DNA from: Maledivibacter halophilus
GTDB taxonomy: Bacteria; Bacillota; Clostridia; Peptostreptococcales; Caminicellaceae
Length of the DNA: 64,000 nucleotides
Reading direction: 5' to 3'
Assembly: GCF_900167445.1 (NCBI RefSeq)
Contig: NZ_FUZT01000011.1
Span: 1 to 64,000, forward strand
Under the pieces are notes generated by a model. It saw only the letters and a list, made by a program, of their open reading frames with translations. It ran no database searches and had not been told where the DNA came from. A program made the position numbers and the translations under genes. Shown here in pieces: positions 25,824 to 34,717 of the stretch; within the stretch, counting starts at the first letter, position 1; each line of letters begins with the position of its first letter.

Positions 25824-26264
25824 TTAACAACCCCTTATTTTATCATTTATTTCATTGTATACTTCATTTATGGAAATATTGTTTTCCTTTGCAATTCTCT
25901 TGCAGTCTTCATATTCGGGCTTTGATTTAATTATTTTTTCACCATAATATGAAGTTTTTACTGTAACATCCCCATATTTTGTTCTAAATTTTGAAAAATC
26001 TCTGCTGAGCATAGTCTTATTAACTTTATATTTTCTAATTCCAATTGATGTTGTTTCCTTAAATACGACTTCTTCTATTGAACTTGTATTATGAACTTTA
26101 GTTAATATACTCAATTTTATTGCAGGTCTACCCTTTTTCATTATTATTGATGTCTTATATACGTCCAAAGCTCCTGCCTCAAAGAGTTTCTCCTCTATAT
26201 AGTCGTATAATTCAGGATTCATATCATCTATATTTGTCTCTACTATATACTGCTCATCTTCCAA
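25824..26264 (-). CDS. larC: LarC2, C-terminal half of nickel insertion protein LarC (read by -1 frameshift)
   Basis: C-terminal nickel-inserting domain of LarC, beginning EDEQYIVETNIDDMNPE, the usual LarC2 start, and ending KENNISINEVYNEINDKI. An in-frame TTG at 26264 has poor context, so this half is more likely made as a fusion to LarC1 by a -1 shift on the A9 run at 26279-26287. After that shift the frame reads T-I-N-R-E-L-E-D-E-Q-Y without a stop. Lactobacillus larC is expressed by programmed frameshifting, a direct precedent. Confidence 0.9.
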   Translation of the reverse strand: MEDEQYIVETNIDDMNPELYDYIEEKLFEAGALDVYKTSIIMKKGRPAIKLSILTKVHNTSSIEEVVFKETTSIGIRKYKVNKTMLSRDFSKFRTKYGDVTVKTSYYGEKIIKSKPEYEDCKRIAKENNISINEVYNEINDKIRGC

Positions 26265-26272
26265 TTCTCTAT

Positions 26273-27154
26273 TTATTGTTTTTTTTTACCTTGCCTTGCA
26301 ATATATACCCTAAGAACATTGGGAATATCCAACTCTCTTGTTCCTAATCCATATCCAATTTTCTCTATTATAAAATTAATTTTGTCTTCATATTCATCTA
26401 CATTTGCTGCTAATATTGCAGCCCCAGTAGGGGTTGTTGTTTCAAAGGGTACTATACCAGATCTAATAGGAACACCCTTTAGTATCTCTACTGTGGCCGG
26501 TGCTGGTACAGGAATAAGTCCATGGGCACATCTTACAAAGCCTCCTCCAACTTCAACCTGGGATGCCACTATTCTATCGGGCTTTAAATAATCTATACAG
26601 ATAGCCGCTCCAACAATATCTATTATAGAATCAATTGCTCCAACTTCATGGAAATGAACATCATATAAATCTTTACCATGAACCTTTGCTTCAGCCTTTG
26701 CCACCTCCATAAACATATCTAAGCTGAGCCTTTTAACTTTATCATTTAATTCACTCGAATTAATTATTGTTTCTATATCCTTTAAGTTTCTATGAATATG
26801 CTCATGGCCTTGTTTATGGTTGTGGTGATGATGTTTATGTTCATGGCAATTATTGTCATCATGGTCATGATTATGATGGTCACTATGCTGATGTATATGG
26901 TCGTGAGAATTTGATTCATGCTCATGATGATTTTCCTGATTATCTAAATCACCATCATTTAATATTACATCCACCTTTGTTCCCTGAATTCCACTTTTAT
27001 TTCTTTTCTCTACTCTTATTTTATATTCACTATCTATTTTTAGCTTCGCTAATTCATTTATAAGGTATTCCTTATCCACCCCTAAATCAATCATAGCTCC
27101 TAAGTTCATATCTCCACTTATACCGGCAAAACAATCATAATATAATATTTTCAA
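26273..27154 (-). CDS. larC: LarC1, N-terminal half of nickel insertion protein LarC
   Basis: The 293-residue N-terminal part of the CTP-dependent nickel insertase that completes the nickel-pincer nucleotide. It starts KILYYDCFAGISGDMNLGAMIDLG, has YDVHFHEVGAIDSIIDIVGAA and the VPAPATVEILKGVPI block, and carries a His-rich stretch of about 50 residues (around 77-125, many HxH) that probably binds nickel. It ends at a TAA just past the A9 slippery run, giving a short LarC1 product; readthrough gives full LarC of about 440 residues. Confidence 0.93.
   Translation of the reverse strand: MKILYYDCFAGISGDMNLGAMIDLGVDKEYLINELAKLKIDSEYKIRVEKRNKSGIQGTKVDVILNDGDLDNQENHHEHESNSHDHIHQHSDHHNHDHDDNNCHEHKHHHHNHKQGHEHIHRNLKDIETIINSSELNDKVKRLSLDMFMEVAKAEAKVHGKDLYDVHFHEVGAIDSIIDIVGAAICIDYLKPDRIVASQVEVGGGFVRCAHGLIPVPAPATVEILKGVPIRSGIVPFETTTPTGAAILAANVDEYEDKINFIIEKIGYGLGTRELDIPNVLRVYIARQGKKKQ
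26279..26287 (-). promoter_or_regulatory. larC: Slippery A9 run: probable programmed -1 frameshift site in larC
   Basis: On the minus strand GGT-AAA-AAA-AAA-CAA-TAA ends LarC1. A shift of -1 on the A run gives ACA-ATA-AAT-AGA-GAA and continues into LarC2, whereas +1 meets a stop at once. The run fits the A-AAA-AAA slippery heptamer. No downstream pseudoknot has been worked out. Confidence 0.7.
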
Positions 27155-27293
27155 TGATTATCACTCCTAAGTTTTTATAATTGTATTTATTAGTCTATAA
27201 CTCTCCACAAAAACTATATATAGAAACAAGTTTATATCATGAACGAAAAGCAAATATTAATACTCCCTAAGCTATATTTTAAAACAAAAAATT

Positions 27294-27473
27294 TTATTTA
27301 CTAGCACAACAAGTTAAATTATGTAAAGTATAAACATCTATACAGTCAAAATTAAGTCTTTTAATTTCTTCATAAATCTCAAGATTTTTTCCATTTATAG
27401 TTGGAAATCTCATTGTTCCAAAGCCTAAAAGAGATGTTTCAAAATTTTCTTTCCCAAATTTTCTATATTTCAT
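27294..27473 (-). pseudogene. Aldo/keto reductase remnant with internal deletion, 59 codons
   Basis: Residues 1-30 (MKYRKFGKENFETSLLGFGT, then MRFPTINGKN) match the start of ferredoxin-linked aldo/keto reductases. They run directly into LEIYEEIKRLNFDCIDVYTL-H, which matches the KRL-x-x-D-x-ID-x-Y-x-LH segment normally some 80 residues further on. About 240 bp in the middle therefore seem deleted, keeping the frame. Everything after the LH motif is missing; the frame stops at TAA after TCCASK. AGGAGG remains before the ATG. The surrounding 27155-27758 gap holds this remnant and repeat copy 2. Confidence 0.7.
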
Positions 27474-27528
27474 AATCGAACCTCCTAGTTAAAACTATTT
27501 AGCTTATATTTTAACACATTTCTTTAAT

Positions 27529-27689
27529 TGAGGAAATTGCATAACTCTAACTTGGCAAAATTGCATATGCGAATATTATCCTTAATTTAATTATTTACAA
27601 TAAAATATATTTTGATGGTATAGCTTCGAAGATTTTAAAACAATATATAGTAGTTAGTTTTTTGGAAAGGTAATTATGCAATTTGCTCA
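27529..27689. repeat. Family A palindromic repeat (MITE-like), copy 2
   Basis: 161 bp, starting TGAGGAAATTGCATAACT and ending GTAATTATGCAATTTGCTCA. The middle is more complete than copy 1 (ATATTATCCTTAATTTAATT, GATGGTATAGCTTCGAAG). It lies between the aldo/keto reductase remnant and the MFS gene. Confidence 0.88.
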
Positions 27690-27758
27690 ATTGAATAAAT
27701 GAAGTCAATTTATAAAATACTTTAGATTAGTGATAATAATATATGGGGTGAATTATAA

Positions 27759-28913
27759 ATGAAAAATTTAACTAAACCAGCTATTCTTTCTATTTCTTTA
27801 CTTATTATAATGACTGGAAATGCTGTATCTCCTGTTCTTGGTGAAATAAGTGAAGCTTTTCCCAACGCTGATACTTCTTTAATAAAGATGGTACTTACAC
27901 TTCCATCCTTTATTATTATACCCTTTAGTCTTATATCTGGAAAAATATCTGCTTTTTTTAAAAAAAGAAAGATAATAATCACAGGACTAATTATTTATAT
28001 TATTGCTGGCTTAGGATCAGGATTTTCTAAAAATATATATGAGCTTTTAATTTTTAGAGGGTTATTAGGAGCTGGTATGGGATTGATTATTCCCTTTACC
28101 ACATCTTTGATAGCTGATTTTTATGAGGAAACTGAAAGAACAGTTATGATGGGATTATCCAATGCAATAGCAAATTTAGGTGGCATTATAGCTACACTTG
28201 CAGCCGGAGTACTTGCAATTTATAATTGGCGTTATATTTTTCTAATATATTCAATAGCAATAGTTATACTATTTTTAGTTATATTTCAATTACCAGAGCC
28301 GCAAAAAAGAAATTTTAGCAAAAAAAAATTTTCTTTTGATAACAGAATATTATTAATATCTTTTTTAGCTTTCTTTTTAAATATAGTATTTTATTCTGTC
28401 ATTACAAATATGTCCTTGTTTATTAAAAACGAAAATATTGGTAATTCAGGATATTCAGGTATTACACTGTCATTTATCACTTTGGCTGGTTTTTTAAGTA
28501 GCATACTTTTAAGACAGATATCAAAACTCTTTAAAAGAATAAGAGTACCCTTTGCTATTAGTATTATGAGCTTTGGTTTTTTACAATTAAGTAGATCATA
28601 TAACCTATCTTCTGTACTAGTTTCAGCATTTATGATAGGCTTTGGATTAGGTATTTTAAAACCCATTTTGTTTTTAAAAGTATCTGAATTTGTTCCAAGA
28701 AATTCAAATGCATTTGCAATATCCTTGGTTAGTAATTCTATATTATTTGGCAAATTCATATCTCCATTTTTCATTAATTTGTGGGTAAAACTTTTTAATA
28801 ATACTGATTTTAGATTCATCTTTTTATCAATGGGAATATCTCTAGGTTTAGCTGGTGTTATATCTTTGTTAGTTATTTTATATTGTATGAAAGCTCTTAA
28901 TCCAAGATGTTGA
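27759..28913 (+). CDS. MFS-family transporter
   Basis: Major facilitator permease of 384 residues with about 12 hydrophobic segments. The first half has the family motif A-like loop SGKISAFFKKRK after TM2 and FRGLLGAGMGLIIPFTTSL in TM4. The substrate is unknown; the relation is to multidrug/sugar efflux-type MFS. GGGGTGA precedes the ATG. It is one of the few plus-strand genes in this part and has no operon partner. Confidence 0.9.
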   Translation: MKNLTKPAILSISLLIIMTGNAVSPVLGEISEAFPNADTSLIKMVLTLPSFIIIPFSLISGKISAFFKKRKIIITGLIIYIIAGLGSGFSKNIYELLIFRGLLGAGMGLIIPFTTSLIADFYEETERTVMMGLSNAIANLGGIIATLAAGVLAIYNWRYIFLIYSIAIVILFLVIFQLPEPQKRNFSKKKFSFDNRILLISFLAFFLNIVFYSVITNMSLFIKNENIGNSGYSGITLSFITLAGFLSSILLRQISKLFKRIRVPFAISIMSFGFLQLSRSYNLSSVLVSAFMIGFGLGILKPILFLKVSEFVPRNSNAFAISLVSNSILFGKFISPFFINLWVKLFNNTDFRFIFLSMGISLGLAGVISLLVILYCMKALNPRC

Positions 28914-29025
28914 AATGAAAGAATCTAATGAAATTTTTATAATTTTAATTAGTAAATCGTAACTCTTTTGGTAACTTTAAAAATAAATTCCTATAAATAA
29001 TATCTATATTATTTTATCTTTAGGT

Positions 29026-29054
29026 CAAAAAAAACTCTCTATAATTATAGAGAG
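29026..29054 (-). terminator. Terminator of the glycosyltransferase cluster
   Basis: Perfect stem CTCTCTATAATTATAGAGAG followed on the minus strand by eight T, 15 bp past the methyltransferase stop codon. Confidence 0.9.
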
Positions 29055-29068
29055 AAAAATAGCTATAC

Positions 29069-29815
29069 TTAATTCTTTAATCCCTTTGAATATAATAAAT
29101 ATCCTCCTAGCTGCTCGAGAGTTTCTTTTCTCTCTTCTTCATTTAAATTTTCTAAATATATCTTTATTCCCTGCGCCACATCATTACCCCCCTTAAGAAA
29201 CACCAAAAAATCAAGGGAAATAACATGTGCAACAGAGTATTCCCTTTGAAGTATAAATCCAGATCTTTCAAATATATTTTTCATGGTTGTTACTGGATGC
29301 TCAACTCCATATGGCCAGTTCTTTGTCATTTCTGCAGTCCACTTTCCTAATCTATAAAAGAAACTTTTTGTATAGGGATTAAATGTATGAAATTCTTTAG
29401 CTATTCTAAAAATTTCTCTAGAAATAGAAATTTGTTCTTGCAAATCAAAATGCTCCATAACACCTCCATTCCAAACAATATCAAAAAAATCATCTTTAAA
29501 GGGTAGCTTCTTTGTAAGGTCTGCTTTTATAAATTCACCTTCACAATTATATCTTTCAAAATATTTTTTTGATACTTCAAGAGCTTTATCTGAATAATCC
29601 AACAAATAAACATGTGCTCCATCAAGTGCAAGTTTTAGTGATATGCGACCAGAGCCTGATCCTGCCTCTAATATTTTTTTACCTTTAATATCTCCTATTT
29701 CTCTTTTCAAAGTTAAATATATTTCTTTAGATAGATTGTCATTAAATACCCATTTTGAATTACTATTTAATCTTTCTAGCTCATTTTGCCATATCTTATC
29801 CCATTCTTCCCCCAT
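29069..29815 (-). CDS. Class I SAM-dependent methyltransferase
   Basis: About 248 residues with the SAM-binding loop KKILEAGSGSGRISLKLA, acidic strand VYLLDYSDKA, and post-I block FDIVWNGGVMEH; the C-terminal half is typical of small-molecule or glycan methyltransferases. It is the last gene of a minus-strand cluster with three glycosyltransferase-type genes, so it may methylate a sugar on the same glycan (inference). ATG at 29815 follows AGAGAGG; a TTG three codons upstream is less likely. Confidence 0.87.
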   Translation of the reverse strand: MGEEWDKIWQNELERLNSNSKWVFNDNLSKEIYLTLKREIGDIKGKKILEAGSGSGRISLKLALDGAHVYLLDYSDKALEVSKKYFERYNCEGEFIKADLTKKLPFKDDFFDIVWNGGVMEHFDLQEQISISREIFRIAKEFHTFNPYTKSFFYRLGKWTAEMTKNWPYGVEHPVTTMKNIFERSGFILQREYSVAHVISLDFLVFLKGGNDVAQGIKIYLENLNEEERKETLEQLGGYLLYSKGLKN

Positions 29816-29829
29816 AAATCTCAACCTCT

Positions 29830-30690
29830 CTATAATTGCTTTAACACATTTTCAAAAAGTTTTTGAAAGCTATCATCATTTTTATGAAGTTTAGATAAAA
29901 ATTTAAATCCATATCCTCCATATTGATAAAATAATCCTCTAAGATTTAAATTGAAATCTTCTTCTTTTCCTTGTAAAGTCATGCGTTGTGCCATTGAAGC
30001 ATGATATACATAGGATTTTAAATAAGCCTTTGGTTTCCAATTTGTGCGCGTCCCCATATAATATAGATAACCTAGTAGTATACTGTCATCCTCATATCCC
30101 TGTTTCCCTTTAAGAAAATGATAATCATATCCGCCAATTTCTTGTAATATATTAGATTTGTGTATAACAGGGTGCACAAATCCTTCCCATATTTCCTCTT
30201 TAATTACTCTATTTAAAAGAATTTCTAATTTCTTATATTCCATAGGTACCTTTCCAATAGATACTCCTTTGTTTATTGGATGTAATTCCCCATTTGAGGT
30301 TATAATTCCTGGAGATACCATAGGTTCATCGGAAACTTTAAGAAAGTCAACTAATGGTATATGCCAGTTTTTCGTAAATACCATATCAAGATGTATTTCA
30401 CATATAAAGGGAACCTCTGAGTAATTCTCCCAAATATACTCAAAGCAAAGTTGCCTCGCCTTTGCAATACCTATATTTTCACCATTTCCAATCATTATTG
30501 TCCTAATCCTATAATTGGATAAAAAATCTTCTATTTCATCATTGGTTAAGCATCCTTGATTATATAATACTACTAGTACATCATCGGAAAGCTGCAAGCT
30601 TGAAAAACATCTATGGGCTAAATCCAGATCGTATGAACAATATTTTTCATCATTTCTTATGAAAAAAGGTAATGTATATATCATTTCCAT
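29830..30690 (-). CDS. GT2-like (GT-A fold) glycosyltransferase
   Basis: A 286-residue protein beginning IYTLPFFIRNDEKYCSYD, with VLVVLYNQGCLTND and GENIGIAKARQLCFEYIW, the nucleotide-sugar half of a GT-A fold. The DxD-like site is IHLDMVF, and GGYDYHFLKGKQGYEDDS near residue 190 resembles the family's ED acceptor-side motif. The sugar is unknown. The start is ATG after GGGGAG. It belongs to the tight cluster of 29069-34520 with 15-18 bp gaps. Confidence 0.82.
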   Translation of the reverse strand: MEMIYTLPFFIRNDEKYCSYDLDLAHRCFSSLQLSDDVLVVLYNQGCLTNDEIEDFLSNYRIRTIMIGNGENIGIAKARQLCFEYIWENYSEVPFICEIHLDMVFTKNWHIPLVDFLKVSDEPMVSPGIITSNGELHPINKGVSIGKVPMEYKKLEILLNRVIKEEIWEGFVHPVIHKSNILQEIGGYDYHFLKGKQGYEDDSILLGYLYYMGTRTNWKPKAYLKSYVYHASMAQRMTLQGKEEDFNLNLRGLFYQYGGYGFKFLSKLHKNDDSFQKLFENVLKQL

Positions 30691-30707
30691 AGCTTAATCT
30701 CCCCATT

Positions 30708-32720
30708 TTAAATTTCCTTCCATTTTATAAGACTTGGATTCTTATCAAGTATTGTTTCATACTGATTTATATTTCCATATACTCCTTCAGGATCTAAATC
30801 CATATATCTCCTATATTTCTCTTTTCTTAATGCCTCATTAGACCATCCGTAGTGCTTTAATCTTATATTACACTGGCATCCATCAAGTTTGGTAATATTA
30901 TTAGGAAACCGTCCACAGTGCTGTGGTGCTTCATTCCAAGTATAGTAAAAATTAGGCTGATACCTAATCAAAAATATTCTATAATACTTATGAGCCATCC
31001 AATAGGTATCCTCTCTATAATAGGATTCATCCCACATATCAAAGAGCCTAAAGCTATAATAATCAAATGAAGATTGATTTATTAAGTCCCTTATATAATT
31101 AATAATATTATTTTCAAAGACTTCATCGGCATCAAGACATAAAATCCAATCGGGATTTGTTTTTAATGTCATTTCCCAGAGCTGCTTTCGTAAATAAATT
31201 TCATTTTTAAAATTAGAAGATTTATTTGTAACAATATTTTCTAATTTGTCTTTTAATATTCTTTTGCATACTCCTACTGTGTTATCTTCACTTGCATCAT
31301 CTAAAATCACTGCATTATCTATATATTTAAATGAATGTGACAACACTCTGCTTAAAAACTTATTTTCTTCATTTCTAACTAACATCATAAGTGTTAATTT
31401 ATTATTTTCTGATTTAGCTACTCTTTCTTTAGCCTTTAAAAGATTATCCAGGGAAAAACCCAATATATTTTTGTTTTCACTATTTCTTAAAGAGATAAAA
31501 TCTATTAGCCACAATGAATCCTTATATTTTTTTAAATGTAAGCTGCATGAAAAATATTTCTGATTTTCTGTATTAGCTTCCTTAGATGATATAGAAAACC
31601 TGACTTCAGCTTCTACTACCTCTTTATGGATCTTCTCTGTATTTATATTTAAATCTATTATATCTGCTGTACATATTGTTTTATGACTTGTCAAATAACC
31701 TATTATTGTATCTTGGCTTTGACTTAATTTTTCAATATAATGAGGTGATAAATATCTATATCCTTCAAACCCTGTTACAACTCTATAATCACAGGAATAA
31801 AAATTTTTTATGAAATTTTTAACTATACTGCTAATATTAGATTTAATTGAAATCTCTTTAGAATAATCAAAATCTGATTTTTCACCTTCTAGACATTTTT
31901 CTTTATAGTCCCTAACACCATCAAGATCACTTTTTCTATATATATGATAGGCTGGGTAAGTGGTATCAACATAAAGTTTAAAACCTAAAACAGCAGCCCT
32001 TATGGAAAAATGTCTATCTTCCCCCCAAAAAGATATATTATATATTTCATCATAATTTACACCTTTGTTTAATGCTTTTTTACTAATTAAAGTACATGCT
32101 CCTAGCCCTCCGACTTCATAGATTCCAGGCTCTTTTAATTTTTCTATAAAATTATTTAATCTATGACTGGTTTCCCTTTGGGATAGTTTTTCTTCTCTTC
32201 CTTTTTCTATCATTGAATATTGATCATAAAGCCATACCTGAGGAAGTAAAGAAGAGTCCTGTCGCCATTTTGTCCAAAAGATTTCTGAAATGATATCCTT
32301 TTTAGTTGAAATCAAATGGTTAAGTGTTTTGGGATGCAAAACTATATCGGAATCTATTAGAAATAAATAATCATAATTATTTTTTTTACAATAATCGATT
32401 ATTCTATTCTTATATTTTGCAACCTTCCATATCAATTTTTCATTCCAATGATGGGTATCTTCATTGCAGATATAACTATCCACTGCATTTTCCTTTTGAA
32501 TTATAATTTTTTCCTTTGCTCTTGATTTAAAATCTTTAAGTAAGTCTCTAGATGAGCTTTCCTCATTATCATCGATAAAATAGTAATTTACTAAAATATT
32601 GTTTTTTTCCAGATTATCTAAAGAATCAAGAAAATGTTTTAATGTATCTGCTTCTTGACGTATAGAACTTCCTATCAATATTTTTAACTTTCTTTTAAAG
32701 CCTTTATTATTACTGCTCAT
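30708..32720 (-). CDS. Two-domain glycosyltransferase (tandem GT-A domains)
   Basis: About 670 residues with two transferase modules. The N-terminal one (about 1-275) has KILIGSSIRQEADTLKHFL, DYLFLIDSDIVLHP (DxD) and YEVGGLGACTLISKKAL. A middle part of about 150 residues is of unknown fold. The C-terminal GT2 (about 440-670) has LTLMMLVRNEENKFLSRVL, AVILDDASEDNTV, WILCLDADEVFENN (DxD) and a C-terminal Trp-rich region. Two activities could act in turn on one glycan. AGGAG lies eight bases from the ATG at 32720; the GTG two codons earlier is too close. Confidence 0.85.
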   Translation of the reverse strand: MSSNNKGFKRKLKILIGSSIRQEADTLKHFLDSLDNLEKNNILVNYYFIDDNEESSSRDLLKDFKSRAKEKIIIQKENAVDSYICNEDTHHWNEKLIWKVAKYKNRIIDYCKKNNYDYLFLIDSDIVLHPKTLNHLISTKKDIISEIFWTKWRQDSSLLPQVWLYDQYSMIEKGREEKLSQRETSHRLNNFIEKLKEPGIYEVGGLGACTLISKKALNKGVNYDEIYNISFWGEDRHFSIRAAVLGFKLYVDTTYPAYHIYRKSDLDGVRDYKEKCLEGEKSDFDYSKEISIKSNISSIVKNFIKNFYSCDYRVVTGFEGYRYLSPHYIEKLSQSQDTIIGYLTSHKTICTADIIDLNINTEKIHKEVVEAEVRFSISSKEANTENQKYFSCSLHLKKYKDSLWLIDFISLRNSENKNILGFSLDNLLKAKERVAKSENNKLTLMMLVRNEENKFLSRVLSHSFKYIDNAVILDDASEDNTVGVCKRILKDKLENIVTNKSSNFKNEIYLRKQLWEMTLKTNPDWILCLDADEVFENNIINYIRDLINQSSFDYYSFRLFDMWDESYYREDTYWMAHKYYRIFLIRYQPNFYYTWNEAPQHCGRFPNNITKLDGCQCNIRLKHYGWSNEALRKEKYRRYMDLDPEGVYGNINQYETILDKNPSLIKWKEI

Positions 32721-32735
32721 CGCCACTACTCCTAT

Positions 32736-34520
32736 TCATATTTCCTTATATAATATTTCTACCCCTCTATAATCAATAGTATCTAACTCCTTAATAGACC
32801 TTAAAACTTCCTTTACAGCCATTTCTTTAAATCCATTCTTATAATATATTTGTGCAAGTTCTAAAAGTACTCTATCAGACTCTAAATAATTTAACACATA
32901 CAACAATTTCTCAAACAATTGAAATTCCTGTATTTTTAATACTTCCTCTAATATCTTCATTATCATATTTAATGATTTATCGTCATCTTCTTTTTTCAAA
33001 ACAGCTTCATTTTTACCTAAAAAAACATTATAAAGCTGATGATAAACTCTATACCTATAATTCTCATTATCCTCTTTTATATGATCAAGAACTGATTTGG
33101 AATATTCCAGGTCAGTAATGAAACCACAAATAAATATATATTTTAATCTTTCCTTGTATTCATTACCTTTAGAAGATAATTCATTAAATCCCTTTATTGC
33201 CTCGAAATATTTTTTTTGATAAAATAGTGTTCTATTTATTTGAAATTTTACTTGATAATTATTTTCTTCTATCTCTCTAGCTTTTTCTAAATACCCCATT
33301 GCCAAATCATATAGTCCTTCAGTTATTAGTACATCCGAAATTAGTAAGAGATTAGGTACATATTCTAAATTAAAGTATTGAGACAATTTAAAGGAAACAT
33401 ATCTTTTATTGTCATGTATTTTGTTCAGTATTGCACCGATTTTATAAACTGGACTTTGTATTGATGGATTAAATTTTAAAACATTTTCAAAACATTCAAA
33501 GGCCTTGCTAAAATCCTCAAATTCAAAATATATTTCACCTAATGCCTGATAGGGTCTGAAGGTTCCACATCCATTTAAAAATTCAAGCTGACTAGGAGGT
33601 TTCCCTAAATCTAGACACCTGTTAAAGCTATCTATAGCTATAGTATATTTTTTGGTTTTTAAATATATCCATCCTCTTATTAATTCCAAATCTGTAAACT
33701 TCGGATATATTTTTAAGCCTTCTTCTATAGCATTTAATGCTCTTTTATATTGGCCCAATTCATCTAAGCACATAATTCGCCTAATAACTAATTTTGATGC
33801 AAAACCATCATTAAAGTCTAATTCTCCATAGACTAAGCTAAAAAAATCCAATGCCTTTTCTTTATTACCCATTGCAAAATACTCGTTTCCCAGATTAAAT
33901 AAATGAAAATGATTTTTGGGATCTTTTTTCAATTCTTCTTCAATAATAGAAATATTTCTATTGCGCTTATTTTTTTCCTCTACCACATCATTTAAATATC
34001 CATAATGGAAAATATGAATTTCTTCTGTAGAAAAATTTTTATAATCCATTTTATTATCTACACAAGTAATTTGTTCATGAATAGCCCCTACGAACTTATA
34101 TTTCTTATTATTTCTAAGTAAACGAAGATTAAGATTGGAAACTATATCATTACCTGGCATATTTCCAACAAAACTCTGGGTTTTAAAATAATGGCCATCC
34201 TTTATTGATGTATTTATTAATTGGATAAATTCATCATGATCCTCATAGTAAAACTCATCATCCCCATCCATTAGTAAAATCCAGTCTTTACTTGCATACT
34301 GTATTGAAAAATTCCTTGCGTTGCTAAAATTATTATCCCATTCATAATAAAAAACTTTTGCATCAAAACTCTTTGCAATTTCAACAGTATCATCTGTTGA
34401 CCCAGTATCCACAATAATCATTTCATCAACTAAATCCTTTACACTACTTAAACACCTTTCCAGATGTTTTGCTTCATTTTTTACAATCATACATAAACTA
34501 ACTGTTTTATTTCCTTTCAT
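32736..34520 (-). CDS. GT2 glycosyltransferase with C-terminal TPR repeats
   Basis: The N-terminal GT2 domain (about 1-220) starts VSLCMIVKNEAKHLERCL, then MIIVDTGSTDDTVEIA and WILLMDGDDEFYY (DxD). The remaining about 370 residues are TPR-like helical pairs (FHLFNLGNEYFAMGNKEKAL, YKRALNAIEEGLKIYP, FQALGEIYFEFEDF-type). This arrangement matches SunS/YqgE-like peptide and protein glycosyltransferases, in which TPRs bind the polypeptide acceptor. It is the first gene of the cluster, immediately downstream of two candidate acceptor proteins. ATG at 34520; GGGGGGAG upstream. Confidence 0.88.
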   Translation of the reverse strand: MKGNKTVSLCMIVKNEAKHLERCLSSVKDLVDEMIIVDTGSTDDTVEIAKSFDAKVFYYEWDNNFSNARNFSIQYASKDWILLMDGDDEFYYEDHDEFIQLINTSIKDGHYFKTQSFVGNMPGNDIVSNLNLRLLRNNKKYKFVGAIHEQITCVDNKMDYKNFSTEEIHIFHYGYLNDVVEEKNKRNRNISIIEEELKKDPKNHFHLFNLGNEYFAMGNKEKALDFFSLVYGELDFNDGFASKLVIRRIMCLDELGQYKRALNAIEEGLKIYPKFTDLELIRGWIYLKTKKYTIAIDSFNRCLDLGKPPSQLEFLNGCGTFRPYQALGEIYFEFEDFSKAFECFENVLKFNPSIQSPVYKIGAILNKIHDNKRYVSFKLSQYFNLEYVPNLLLISDVLITEGLYDLAMGYLEKAREIEENNYQVKFQINRTLFYQKKYFEAIKGFNELSSKGNEYKERLKYIFICGFITDLEYSKSVLDHIKEDNENYRYRVYHQLYNVFLGKNEAVLKKEDDDKSLNMIMKILEEVLKIQEFQLFEKLLYVLNYLESDRVLLELAQIYYKNGFKEMAVKEVLRSIKELDTIDYRGVEILYKEI

Positions 34521-34640
34521 TATTACTCCCCCCTTCAATATAGATAACCAACCTTAAAATTTATAATACTTTAGAGTTGATTATCTATATTTCTTCAATT
34601 TCAATAGTCTATGATTTAAATTTAACATTGCTTTGCTATA

Positions 34641-34689
34641 TAAAAGGTTAGGAAAAACTCCTATGCAAAATCTAAAGTTTTTCCTAACC
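34641..34689 (-). terminator. Terminator after the repeat-protein gene
   Basis: A perfect 14-bp stem GGTTAGGAAAAACT / AGTTTTTCCTAACC with 16-base loop; the minus strand continues TTTTATAT. It separates the structural gene from the downstream glycosyltransferases. Confidence 0.88.
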
Positions 34690-34717
34690 ATGAAAGTCAA
34701 TTGTTATCTATTAAAAA

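Noticed and set aside
26767..27063. A His/Tyr/Gly-rich open frame on the plus strand opposite larC1
   Set aside because: It is the complement of the His-rich insert of LarC1 and has no ribosome binding site.
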